Source: Abelmoschus esculentus (Eukaryota > Streptophyta > Magnoliopsida > Malvales > Malvaceae). Taken from it: 64,000 nucleotides of DNA. Position numbers and translations under genes: made by a program. This document shows, piece after piece, positions 11,758 to 22,754 of the stretch; within the stretch, counting starts at the first letter, position 1, and every line of letters begins with the position of its first letter. The notes under the pieces are model-generated. The model ran no database searches. It was not told the DNA's origin and saw nothing but the letters and a program-made list of their open reading frames with translations. Location: assembly GCA_035048815.1 (NCBI GenBank), contig JAUCBN010000020.1:8687501-8751500 (forward strand). The letters are read 5' to 3'.

Positions 11758-12434
11758 TGTCACGTCCCGCACATTGGGGTCCGTGACAGTTGTGCACAAG
11801 ACAAAAATGTTCCATCGGGCTTGCCAAGACCACCAAACTTGGCCCAAGACTTGGAGAATGCTAGAGAGCCCGTTTCGAATATGGAAAGAGACAACTTGTC
11901 AGATAAAGATAAGGAAGAATCTTGCCATATCGGGAGAGATCATTTATCGAGGGAAATATTCCTATGAATTGATATAATTAGATAGGATTTGATAGAGTTT
12001 CCTTAGATAGGTGATTTTGTATTTAATTCGGGCTAATCCTAACCATCCGTGTAAATCAATCCTGACCATTAATTGAGTGAGAGCTCAACTATAAATAGAG
12101 AGCTCTCACCTTCATTTGTACTCACCCAACAATACTATTCATCCTCTCTGAGAAGAGTAATAAAAAGTTTTAGCATTTACTCTAGATTCTCTCTTGTTCT
12201 TCTTTTAAGCTTTTCGTTCTTGTTGCCTCTCGAGTGGCTAAGAGTAATCATTTTAGTGCTATTAAGCTTCCGCATCCATCGAAGCCTTGAGGGCTTGTAT
12301 AGGACTTTGTCGAGCTAGAGTTCTCGCAAGGTTAGTAGAAGGTTGACTGAGTCGCTGAGATCAGATCATGTTGCGTTATGAAACGTCTAAGGCCGCACGT
12401 TCCGGACGAGGAGAGAAATTCTACGGACGTAACA
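11758..12434 (+). repeat. LTR C of the gag-only element
   Basis: It starts TGTCACGTCCCGC and ends ACGTAACA, 677 bp. A TATAAATA box is at 12090-12097. It is preceded by the 3' internal segment and the tract GTGGGGAGAA. It was probably the right outer LTR, with the flank TGAAG. Confidence 0.85.
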
Positions 12435-14212
12435 TGAAGAGTTAGACGATCGTCTGAACACGTGTCGATACCAAATACTATATACCCTCAATCACATGGG
12501 TCCGATTCACAACTATTTGGAGCTAGAAAGGTTCATCTTTTTTTTTTTTCCAAATTCTTGGCTTCTATCAGGTTTCAATATTTAGTTTAATACAATATTA
12601 TTCAGTTAAAAATAATTTTAATATTTTTAAAATTATTTTTTAATAATTAATTTTTATTTCGTTACTCATGTCAATCATTCCACTGTCTTAATAATTAATT
12701 TAAAATTTATAGTTTATATTAGAGAAAATTATAATGATTTTATTAGAAAATTAACGAATTAATAATTAATAATATTTGATTGGATTGATAAATTATATTA
12801 ATTATTTTAATTATTAAACTATATAAAACTATTTAATAAAATTAATAGATAATCGATAATTATTTTTAATTTGGATAAATAAAATAACATACAAGAATAT
12901 GATTATATTATTATTTATTTAAATTGTTTATTAGTTATTAATATTTTATATCTATTAATTTTAATTAAAGTATGAAAATTATTTTTAATATAATTATTAT
13001 CATATATAAATGTTGTTTGTATGATTTTTTGTTTGTGAAATATATATTAATTTTTTTTCATTACTAAGTATGTATGAATGATGTTTACAATAATTTTTTA
13101 AAATCATTTTTAAAATAATTATAATAATTATTAAATTATATGTATATATTATTTTTTTATAAAATTATATTTTGAATATTGTTTTATTAATTATTATATT
13201 AGGTATGTATATTAATATTTTTTTTATTTATTTAAATTTATATTATTTTTTAGAAAAGTATATAATTATTAAAGACAAAAAAGCTTTCACTATTCTTATT
13301 TATGAAATTATTTTTTACAATTCTTTCTTTGAAACTTTTAGCTCAATTTAAGAGTTTCTTTTTTCAAATTAAAAGTTTCATTTCAATTTTTTATTTATTA
13401 AATATTTAAATTAATGAATATAATAGATCAAATCTCTAATTTCAAACAAATTTTTTATGATCGGTACAACTTCGATTTTTTTTAAAAAATAATTTACTCA
13501 TAAGAAAATACTAAAAAAAGATAAAGCGAGACCATCCACACGGCATGGGCACGTGGTCTGGTCTGCAACGCAACAAGAGCAAACTGAGCTGACGAGCACA
13601 TGCAAGTGCAACGCTCTGCTCTGCGCAAGGTTAAAATTTTCCAAATGAAAAAGGCCGTAACCCGCCTTAATATAACCCCACATCTAAGATGAATATTATT
13701 TTTTTTCGAAATTATCTATTAGTTTAAGTTATTTTTAAAAACAAACTAAAATTTTTATGTTTAAATTTTTATAAGTATTTTTAGATAATTATTTATTTAT
13801 CCTCATCCATATCGTAAATTCTTTTATATTTTTTTAAAATAAATATTTTATGTATGTTTTCATTATATTTTAAAAAAAGTAATATTAAATTAACGCTAAA
13901 TCCAATAGTGTACTAATTATTATATTACTTTAAATTATTTTAACCCTGAAGTGTTTCTATTAATCTATTTATTTTTAAACTGACTACTGTATGATGCTCC
14001 TTTGTTTGACTTTGCTGGACCTAGATATGACCATCACTAGATGATGACTCTAAGTCATGTGTCTGATTATGGAAGGAAAGCAAAGTCAATTCTTGTCAAA
14101 TGCTCAACACCCAACCGGGTCTTGCTAGGATTCCTGGGGATTCTATGAACTCACATGTGATGTGATGCGTGTTAAAAAAAATTAATGTAACTTTTTTCGC
14201 AAATAAAGTTGA
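12435..14212. other. AT-rich intergenic DNA
   Basis: Most of this stretch is A/T homopolymer-rich. A less AT-rich island at about 13520-13690 has a 61-codon minus-strand frame without recognisable similarity. I see no gene or terminal repeat. Confidence 0.5.
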
Positions 14213-14392
14213 ACAGAGATGCACGAATCATCTAGCCTCATCGGTTAAAGAAAGTTGTTGTTGGAGATTATGAGTTCGAGCACCAATACTGTCAGCACAG
14301 TGATTGAACGATCAATGTTTAATGATTAAGAGTATATACTCTAGAACAGATACTATTGTAATCATTGTAGTTAAATCAAAAAAAAATTAAAC
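14213..14392 (+). mobile_element. SINE-like element, copy 1
   Basis: An A-box-like TAGCCTCATCGG (14233-14244) and a B-box-like GAGTTCGAGCA (14272-14282) are spaced as in a tRNA-derived RNA polymerase III promoter. They are followed by a unique body (CAGTGATTGAACGATCA, then AACAGATACTATTGTAATCA) and an A-rich tail near 14378-14390. The body recurs on the other strand at 23552-23735, which supports a dispersed SINE family rather than chance. Confidence 0.65.
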
Positions 14393-14914
14393 AGAAATGA
14401 ACCGAAAGATATTAGAAGGATAATCATATTTTTTTAAAATTTTAAATTTTTAAAAATTTATTTTTATATTTTATATTGATAATTTATTTAAATAATTTTA
14501 TAAAATATAAAAATTTATATTTTTAATATAAAATTATATGTCTCTAAAATTAAAATAATGTGAATGGAGTAAGGAACAAGTCCCGACGTCCCAGCCGAAA
14601 CATGTGGAATTGTTTAAAGTCAATTTAGGGTATGATATTCCAGCCAGTTTCTAAGATTAGGTGGTAGTTAATGTCACATTTGCATTATTATCCTTACATA
14701 TATAGTGACACGATACAGATTATATTTGAGTTTGATTTGTTTAAAGTTTAATTAAAGTATAATTTAGTTGAATTTGATTTAAATTTATATTCGATTTAAA
14801 TTATTTGATACATAATTCAATAAGGTTGTAAATTATTTAAAAATATAATATATTATTTTATAATTTAATTTTTAAAATATAAACTCTAAACATAAGTATA
14901 AATCTTAAAATTTA
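14393..14914. other. AT-rich DNA without recognised features
   Basis: Low-complexity sequence between the SINE and the copia element. No gene or repeat border was seen. Confidence 0.5.
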
Positions 14915-14919
14915 AATCT

Positions 14920-15157
14920 TGTTATGAATAAAGTAAAGAACAAGAATAAAATAAGAGAATAAAGATGAGAGACAAAAGAGAGATTTTATTATATTCTCAA
15001 AGTAGGGTTTTTGTGTACAATGCTTTGTCTAAAAGTCTATATTTATAGACATAAGATGGAAACCCTAATTTTAATGGGTATCAAACTCTAATAATAAAGC
15101 CCATTAAACTTTAACTTAATATATGGATATCCACCATGAATAAATATATTCATAACA
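14920..15157 (-). repeat. 3' LTR of the minus-strand copia element
   Basis: It is 238 bp and nearly identical to 20443-20684. On the minus strand it carries the promoter-like palindrome GTCTATAAATATAGAC (about 15035-15050). Confidence 0.92.
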
Positions 15158-15168
15158 CTCCCCCTTGG
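15158..15168 (-). other. Polypurine tract of the copia element
   Basis: The minus strand reads CCAAGGGGGAG directly against the left LTR, the primer for plus-strand DNA synthesis. Confidence 0.8.
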
Positions 15169-15499
15169 ATATCCATGAAGATAATGTGCCTCGTTAAAAC
15201 CTTACTAAGATAAAAACCCTGTGGGAAAAAAATTCTTAGTGAAGGAAAAAGAGTACACACATATTTGATACGCATAACATGTTGCCTCATTGAAAACCTT
15301 ACCAGGAAAACCTATTGGGACAAAACCTCGGTTAAGGGAAAAAGAGTGCAAAACGTATTTACTCCCCCTCATGAAAATATCACATAAGATCTTTGAATCT
15401 TCATAATTCAATATTGAATACAATCTTCAAATGTTGAAGTAGATCATGCACTAGTGGATAAATCTTCCAAATCATTGCTTGAAATGATTCATTGAATAC

Positions 15500-16440
15500 T
15501 ATTCATCTGAAAATCACGAGGGACGAAACTTGAAGAAATATGTTTCGTTTTATCATATTTGATATACCCACCTTGAGATATAAATTTTGTATTATCTCAA
15601 TACAAGATAGCTTGCATCTTATCTTGTGAAAAACATTCACATATCTTCAGGATATGTTTAGCCAAACACATATTTTGGTTTTGCCTCATGCATAATAATT
15701 ATTTAAAGGTAATGACCTCGTAGCACTTAAATAATATTTCTGGACCAGCTAAGATACGATGCTTCCAGATCAAATAATGTGTATATTGTGCTTTAGACCA
15801 AGAATATCATTACCCTTTTCGTGATGCGAAAAAAATCTTTGTTTACAGTAAGAGACTTAGCAACAACCATAAGGGTGATCAATAGATATGCGTTATGCAT
15901 GTAAAGTCTCTTTCAATATTTTTCTGTATGTCGATAGATGCACAAGGATTTGAGGAGGTCTCTTCACGAGTCTCAACGATATTTAAATCATCGACATACA
16001 CAATCAATAAAAATTCAAAGCTAAACCTCTTAATAAAAATGCTCGGGGAAATAATTCATATAGCATTATGCTAATAAGTATTCAATGAGGCGATCATACC
16101 AAATGCGCCTAAATTGTTTCAAGCCATAAAAAGATATATTCAGTATGATTGAATAATATTCTCGAGAACTTGAATAAACTGCTTATGGCAATCTAAATCT
16201 TTCCGGAAGTTTCATGTAAATATTACTGTCAAGAGGCCCATTCAAATATGATATAACAACATCTATTAGGCAGAAACCGAGTAATTTTATTTATTGCCAG
16301 ACTGATCAAAATCTAAAAGTAGTTGCATCCACCATCGAGGAATATATTTTCCTCATAATCAATTTCATGTCTTTGTGAGAATCCTTGTGCAACCAAATGA
16401 GCTTATATCTCATGATAAACCCTTTTGATTTCTCTTTCTC
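15500..16440 (-). pseudogene. pol: Copia reverse transcriptase / RNase H remnant
   Basis: On the minus strand the reverse transcriptase box 'VYVDDL' is readable, with YVDD at 15998-15987. Upstream pieces match the copia RT segments 'AQGFSQRPGIDYEE' and 'DVVTAYLYG' in decayed form (16200-16400). Further left, near 15580-15650, a segment like 'ILYEDN...QGGY' matches the RNase H end. Numerous stops and frameshifts separate the blocks, so no functional enzyme can be made. Confidence 0.75.
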
Positions 16441-16810
16441 ACAAAGGCTCGTTTATATCCACGAGCTTTACACATTTCAATGTACGGGCTATAGGCCCAA
16501 ATACTTCTCTTTTTAAAAGAGATTTTAGTTTCGCCTCAATTGCCTCTTTCATGTTGGCCAATCATTTCTTTGTTTACATTGCCCAATTGACAATGATTCA
16601 TGATCCACATCATCAAATAAAATCTCTAGTACTATATTGCATGCAAATATATTAACGACGTCGATTTAATTTCAGTTCCACTTATTACCAGACATGACAT
16701 AATTTATTGAGATCTCTTTATTATCAGGTACCTGAGTCATGTCAATGTCTCTGTTGGAGACCATTTAATCTCTAGAGATTTTCATAATCAATGATTCCTC
16801 GATCAGACCA

Positions 16811-17005
16811 TCATAAAATATAGCTCCTTTTCTTTTTCGAGGATCTCTTATCTTTGGAACTTACTTGTCTATTACGCTTTACGCGTAAGTTAGACTCATT
16901 AGCAACTAGAGTTTGTCCTTCCATGACATCAAATTTAATCGGAGCATTCATAGCTGGTATACGTGACTTAGTCACTCTTTTAGGGTCAGCAAAATCATCT
17001 GGCAA
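16811..17005 (-). pseudogene. pol: Copia integrase-RT linker remnant
   Basis: The 64-residue minus-strand frame contains 'PAMNAPIKFDVMEGQTLVAN' followed by a basic KRNRQVSSKDKR stretch. This is the conserved linker between integrase and reverse transcriptase in this copia family. Confidence 0.75.
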
Positions 17006-17385
17006 TTGATTTGCTAAATGAATTATCCTTTGAACTTATAGTTCACATTGTGTAGTACGTGGATCAAAATGAGAAAAATGATAATTCATTCTAACTTATT
17101 TCTTTCCCCAGCTATTTATTTTCTCCCCCTAATGTTGGGTAAACTGACTCATTAAAATGATAGTCAGTAAATCGGGTTGTAAATAAATCCCCTGTCAGAA
17201 GCTCTTATATATATTCCCAACAAAACTCATCTTTGTGCGTTGTGGTGGAACAATTAGAACATATATCGCACACAAAAACAATCTAAGATGAGAAATATTT
17301 GGTTCCTGACCAAAAACCATTTGTAATGGGGAGAACTTATGATCATTTGTTGGCTTGATGCGAATTTGTGATACTACATGTAAAA

Positions 17386-17640
17386 TTACATGTCATCAAC
17401 ATTATCAAGACTGATTGTCTTTAGAAAATAATCTGGAAAATATGCTCGTAATTTTATCAACTGAGCAAGTAGCCTCGCAAACACCAAGTTGCGGGTTAAT
17501 GACAAGGGTACATATAACCATCTAATCGATGCATCGATAAAAATCATAAAATATCTAGATGGATTTTTAGAAAAGGTGTATGGGCCCATATATATCACCT
17601 TGTATCCTTTCCAGAAAAGTAATAGATTTACACTTTATCT
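17386..17640 (-). pseudogene. pol: Copia integrase core remnant
   Basis: The minus-strand frame reads 'GPYTFSKNPSRYFMIFIDAS' and continues 'RNLVFARLLAQLIKLRAYFP' and 'IKTISLDN'-like sequence. It matches the copia integrase core with the two catalytic Asp positions of the D,D35E triad (IDAS and LDN). The usual Gly-Glu-Phe after the second Asp is altered (DNVDDM) and a stop follows. Confidence 0.85.
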
Positions 17641-18034
17641 TAACTGTTGATGATTGAATAATCAAATTGCTTTCATAGCAAGTATCACATGAAAAATTAC
17701 CCTGAAGAAAATCTTAGTTCTTCAATAAATGACCACATGAAAGTGTCAGCTAATTTTCGCATCATAATTGAATCGGGATGGTCTAACCGGTCATGCCAAA
17801 TAAAATTATCAATAAATATCTGGTTTTCAATAGCATGAGCTTCAATTTGTACTAATTCTTATGTAGTACAATATGGATGACAGTGCATGTAATTTTGTCA
17901 ATATTTCCTTATTGCCTTGAATTATACTCGTAATATTGAGATAGTCAGCATCCCTTGACTAATATTCTCAATATATTTCTGTAAATATCTTTAAAATTCA
18001 ATAAGTCTCTTTGCGACTTTGACGATCATAATAT

Positions 18035-18256
18035 AATGTAAATATGAGATAAAGTCTCATTTGGCAATAACATATTTTCTCAACGAGCATAGTGCACTGT
18101 AAATATGAGATAGTCTCATTTGGCAATAACATATTTGCTCAACGAGCATAATGCACTATAAATATGAGATAAAGTCTCATTTGGCAATAACATATTTGCT
18201 CAACGAGCATAATGCACTGTAAATATGAGATAAAGTCTCAATAACATATTTGCTCA
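18035..18256. repeat. Tandem repeat, about 60-bp unit, four copies
   Basis: Units start at about 18041, 18102, 18161 and 18222 and each contain AATATGAGATAAAGTCTCAT, an inverted repeat, followed by TTTGGCAATAACATATTTGC. The array lies in the gag-to-protease part of the copia element and explains part of its noncoding character. Confidence 0.85.
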
Positions 18257-18289
18257 GTCGGAGCTTTCTGTGATATTAGTACTTCCGGA

Positions 18290-18560
18290 TATAGTACTCA
18301 TATTATTCCCTTGCATTTAAAATGGGAAAATATGCATAATTATGCACCTTTTAACATGTGCTTTATTTCATTCATTTCGGGGAATGAAAAATATGTGCTC
18401 TATACCATTCACTTCGGGGAATGGAAAATATTAAATATAGCACATTATATCAAATCGGTTATCTATCAAAGATAAACTCTCAAAAGCTCTTCCAAAGCAT
18501 TGATATTTCGGTACTTTGAGATATAGTACTCACATTTTCCCTTGTATTTAAATGGGAAAA
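18290..18560. repeat. Short direct and inverted repeats in the copia internal region
   Basis: Two copies of a segment around ATATAGTACTCA...TTCCCTTG(C/T)ATTTAAA...GGGAAAATAT occur at about 18293 and 18521. Between them are two copies of CATTCAYTTCGGGGAATG, each an imperfect hairpin. Confidence 0.65.
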
Positions 18561-19099
18561 TATTTCTTATGCTTGAGTATAGTATGAATACTTGCACTGT
18601 CTACTTGGCATAAATAGCCACAATTCATTGTAGATTTCATTCCGGAAGTGATAATATTCTTCAAAGGATAAATTAACATAGAATGTAAATAAATTAACAT
18701 AAATATATAATAAATAAAAATAAATTAACATAAAACAAAATAAATAAAGATCAATTATTTCCTTTAGATGTTATAAGGAAAATAAAATAAATGACAAATT
18801 ATTCTCTTGAAGGACTATGAGAAAAATTATCAATATCCAATTGAGTTGGATCAATAACGCCATTATTTTCGCCACAAAGAAAATCTGATTATATTTTCTT
18901 TAATTTATCATTCATGATTATGAAGAAAGTCCATAATACTTCGGCGTTTGACAAGTACGAGATCAATGGTTTATACCATCACATTGATAACATAAAGATT
19001 TTTAATCTGATCTTTATCATTTTTGTCATCTTTATAATTCCACTTCTTGTGGATATAAGTATTCTCAAAATAATCATTTTATCCATGTCTATTTTACGA

Positions 19100-19160
19100 T
19101 CTCAATCATGACCACAATTACTAATGTGGCTTTTATTCATTCCGCTATATAATGTCATAT
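19100..19160 (-). pseudogene. gag: Remnant of copia gag zinc knuckle
   Basis: The minus strand gives a decayed 'YSGMNKSHISNCGHD' reading that resembles the copia zinc knuckle CX2CX4HX4C with the first cysteine positions lost. It lies at the place expected for nucleocapsid in this 20684-to-14920 element. Confidence 0.4.
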
Positions 19161-19423
19161 TCACTTCAATGAATGGAGCGGAGCCTGTTGGGCGATATTC
19201 ATGATTTTTCATGAGCAACTCATTATTTTGCTTAACCACAAGAAGGCAAGAAATTAACTCAGAATATTTCTTAAAGCTTTTTTCACAATATTGTGTCTGA
19301 AGGACAACATTGTTGGCATGAAAAGTGGAGTATGTTTTTTTTTTCTAACATATCCTCATCAATGATACTCTGGCACATAATTGAGTTTTATTCACTAACC
19401 ATATAGTGAATTATCACATTTGC

Positions 19424-19680
19424 ATTCACTTCAAGGAATGAAACAAATTCAATAATCGCATGGAATAAACATCATGCTTGCATTCACTTTAGGGAATGAC
19501 ATAAATCAAATAATCGCATGGAATAATCATCATGCTTGCATTCACTTCATGGAATGTCATAAATCTAATAATCGCATGGAATAATCATCATTCTTACATT
19601 CATTTTAAGGAATGTCATAAATCCAATAATCGCATGGAATAATCATCATGCATGCATTCACTTCAGGAAATGCCTCCCAT
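19424..19680. repeat. Tandem repeat, about 58-bp unit, five copies
   Basis: Units start at about 19426, 19481, 19539, 19597 and 19655. Each carries CATTCACTTCARGGAATG (a short hairpin) and AATAATCGCATGGAATAATC. The array lies in the gag region of the minus-strand copia element. Confidence 0.85.
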
Positions 19681-20442
19681 AAAAATTCTTTGATCAAGAC
19701 AATTTTCGTAACTTGAACTTGGGAGAAGTCTATAGTCGAGTTTTTTGACACAAAAAAAATATTGCTTCCAAGCAAATATAGACTTTATAATATTCATACT
19801 ATTAAATAGTAATTGATCAACCAATATATACATAAAATATATACAAAGAACAAAAAAATTTAATCCTCATGCGCGGCGTTGTTAAACCAGTCCACAAGGT
19901 CCTTTAAAAAAACGAACCTCCTTTGAAACCAGTAGCCTCGCAGAACGGGATGTCCAACCAATATACTCGGATTAAATCAACATATCAAAAACATATTAAT
20001 TTATCAAAGGTTTATTTTTTTTTTCTGATATCATGTAATACTTAGAACATGATTAAAACATAAACTTTCATCATAATAATAAAATAAACAAATATTGATT
20101 ATAAATAAAGATAAATCTCAAATTAAATAAATAAAACATACCGAACTTTTCACTAATTTGAATATAGGATTGATTTAGTTACCAATATCTTGTTAAAATC
20201 TTTTTCGAAAATTGTCGACAAGAACCACGACATTTGAGTCACTTTATCGCTACACAAATACAAAACAACCAAAGATTTTAATAAATTAAAAATCAAATCA
20301 AAGATCAAGAGAGAAAAATAAAAATATAATTGAGGGAGAAGAACTTATCTTTGATTTATGCCAGTAACAAATTCTTTTCAATAACTCCTTCAAGATTTAA
20401 ACGACAAACACCTCCGTTGGTTAGAGTCTCGTGCTGATAACG

Positions 20443-20684
20443 TGTTACGAATAAAGTAAAGAACAAGAATAAAATAAGAGAATAAAGATGAGAGACAAAA
20501 GAGAGAGAGATTTTATTATATTCTCAAAGTAGGGTTTTTGTGTACAATGCTTTGTCTAAAAGTCTATATTTATAGACATAAGATGGAAACCCTAATTCTA
20601 ATAGGTATCAAACCCTAATAATAAAGCCTATTAAACTTTAACTTAATATATGGATATCCACCATGAATAAATATATTCATAACA
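20443..20684 (-). repeat. 5' LTR of the minus-strand copia element
   Basis: It is 242 bp. On the minus strand it ends CGTAACA and is followed by TTATCAGCACGAGACTCTAA at 20440-20421, the likely primer binding region. The same TATA palindrome as in the other LTR lies at about 20562-20577. Confidence 0.92.
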
Positions 20685-20689
20685 AATCT

Positions 20690-22350
20690 TAAATTTTAAA
20701 TCTAACAATCTAAAACCTAAACTTGCAATTATCAAGTTTAAGTTTACATAATTTGTGTATCAATTTCTTTTTTTTTTTTGACATGACTTTAAATGAGACG
20801 TGACAGATGATGAACAACTCAAGTTCAACACAAATAAAGATCGATCAATATTAAACTTGATTGTGTTCGATTAAAACTCGAAGTCGACTTAAGTTTTTAA
20901 CAAGTCGAATCGAGCTCAAATTTTTTTAGACTAAATAAAATTTATTCAAACTTAAATTTATCTTAAATTTTAACAAACCATATTAAATTCAATTAAACCA
21001 TATTAAATTCAATATTATTTGAATTCAACTCAGCTTATTTACGTCCCTAATTATTTGCATGAAAACCTCCCCCAGCTGTAATGTTCTCTGCTTGCCACGC
21101 ATCCAACCATTGCATGTTCTGATTCTATTGTTGTTTTTGATTTCTTATCTAGGGAGGATAATTATAAGAGATCGTCGATATTTCTTATATCAAAAACTAT
21201 GTTATAATAATCGTTACATAAATTAAAGGTAAATTACCTCAGTGACCACCTAACTATTTAAAAATATTTATTTTGGTCATTCAATTAAAGAATTTGTTAA
21301 TCAGGTTAACCAACTTTAAAATCCTACCTATTTGGGTCACCTTGAAAATAAGAGAATAATAATAAAATAAGGCAAGTGAAAACAAAGAAGGTATATGTTG
21401 AAAAAGAGAGAAGAAAAACAATGGATTTATGGTTTGGGTCACCTAATGAGATGATGGATTCCTGATTTCCCCAACACCCAAATCCAGTTTGGGATAATGA
21501 GTTTGATCAATTTGTAAATTATTCGAGTTTGTTTTAATTAAAAATTAATTTAAATAAATTTAATTTAGATTTGTATTCGATTCAAAATTTTAATAAGTCA
21601 AATTGAATCAATACAAGCTCGTCTTATAAAATCTATGAATAGATTCAAAATAATTATATATACATGCATTATATATGTACTAAAAATAATCAGTTTATTA
21701 AAAGAAAAATAATATAAAATTATAAAATTATTAAAAGAAATAATTATATATACATGCATTATATATGTACTAAAAATAATCAGTTTATAAAATAAAAATA
21801 ATATAAAATTATAAAAAAAATCCACTAAATCTAACTTAAATTGGGCATTTTCTTTAATTGGTTGTTTGATTTTGTATTTTGTTTGATTATGTGTTTGTAT
21901 TGTATTGTAAGAATATTTTTTTTTGTTATTTGGATTAATCTAATTTTTGGATACTATTTTTCTTTTTTGATATTTAATTTCATTTCAATGTTGATTATGA
22001 AATGAACTTTTAATAATGACTCATTTTCTATAAAAAAAAAATAGTAAAATTGTTTATTTTAAGTTGAATCTGAACTCGAATCAGGCCAATAATATTATTT
22101 TTGAGTTGAACTCGTATCTAAATTTTTAAATATAATGATCCTCAAATTAGAACCGAATTCAATAATACTATTTTTAAATTGATTCGAACCTAACCAAACT
22201 CGAATTCGATTCAACTTGTTATCACTCATGACTGCTTTTTCGTATACCCCTTTTCTTTTCTGTAGTCAACTCTCGAAATCAATACCATTTTTGTGGAGAT
22301 TTACTCATTTTGTCATATGTTAGTCGGATAGTTTTAGGGAACGATGGTCT
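20690..22350. other. AT-rich intergenic DNA with dispersed repeats
   Basis: No gene is seen. Around 21230-21350 is a phrase of the 'gtgaccacctaactatttaaaa ... ttggtcattcaa' kind that recurs widely in plant genomes. The rest is low-complexity sequence. Confidence 0.5.
21648..21822. repeat. Tandem duplication of a 90-bp AT-rich unit
   Basis: Two adjacent copies share AAATAATTATATATACATGC, then ATTATATATGTACTAAAAAT and AATCAGTTTAT, with few differences. Confidence 0.85.
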
Positions 22351-22367
22351 TAAAAAATGAGTAAAAA

Positions 22368-22600
22368 ATGTATGTATCATTTTTTTATAAAAATTGTAAG
22401 AATTTCGGTACATATTTTATAGTATATCGAATTTTTTATAAAAAATATAAAGATCTAGTATACACCAAATTTTTTATAAAAAAATATAAAAATTTTAGAA
22501 TATACGTGTTTTTTATAAAAAAAATATTAAAAATTTTGATATATAAAAAAATGTCTACTAAATTTTTTATAAATTTTCTAAAAAAATGATAAAATCGTTT
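22368..22600 (+). repeat. Array of ~45-bp AT-rich degenerate units
   Basis: The pattern (GAATTTTTTATAAAAAATAT)-(about 25 bp with 'GTATA' or 'GTACAT') repeats four or five times with drift. A related array in opposite orientation is at 27410-27625. Confidence 0.55.
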
Positions 22601-22754
22601 TTTAGGTCATCGTTTTATATATATAAAAAAACTATCATTAATTACTTAAAATGTAGTGATAAAACTAGAAGTTTTTAGGATGGAGATAGAATTTTATTTG
22701 TATTTTAACATTATTTTTCCTCACAAATTTAAATTTATCTTACTATATAAAAAC

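Larger units (their letters stand above)
8077..12434 (+). mobile_element. Three-LTR array of a non-autonomous gag-only retrotransposon (TR-GAG-like)
   Basis: Three direct LTR copies (8077-8773, 9129-9825, 11758-12434) alternate with a 355-bp and a 1.9-kb internal region. LTR A and LTR B are each followed two bases later by the iMet-type primer binding site TGGTATCAGAGC. LTR B and LTR C are each preceded by the polypurine tract GTGGGGGAGAA (LTR C copy one G shorter). Flanks TAAAG (left) and TGAAG (right) differ at one base and may be a mutated 5-bp target duplication. The only protein similarity is gag with zinc knuckles; no protease, reverse transcriptase or integrase is visible. This matches the published class of terminal-repeat retrotransposons with a GAG domain. 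The array probably arose by unequal recombination between a long and a short copy. Confidence 0.8.
14920..20684 (-). mobile_element. Complete but degenerate Ty1/copia retrotransposon
   Basis: The element is 5,765 bp, flanked by a perfect 5-bp target duplication AATCT (14915-14919 and 20685-20689). Its LTRs are 14920-15157 and 20443-20684 and both run TG...CA. It is transcribed leftward: the polypurine tract (AAGGGGGAG on the minus strand) touches the left LTR, and gag-to-RNase H remnants run from right to left. By eye the LTRs differ by about five substitutions and one 4-bp GA-repeat indel, so the insertion is fairly recent. Yet the coding region has many stops and two expanded tandem arrays. 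This contrast suggests that it moved using proteins from another copy. Confidence 0.93.

Noticed and set aside
13498..13683. 61-codon Cys-rich minus-strand frame in a less AT-rich island
   Set aside because: It is short, without signal peptide, domain or cysteine pattern that I recognise; it is probably chance or an old repeat.
14233..14282. Possible functional tRNA gene
   Set aside because: Only A- and B-box-like motifs are present; the arms do not fold into a cloverleaf, and the copy at 23552 shows that it is a SINE.
18035..18256. Regular repeats with spacers, CRISPR-like at first sight
   Set aside because: The units are head-to-tail tandem repeats without unique spacers, inside a plant copia element, with no cas gene near. 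The same holds for 19424-19680 and 30215-30975.
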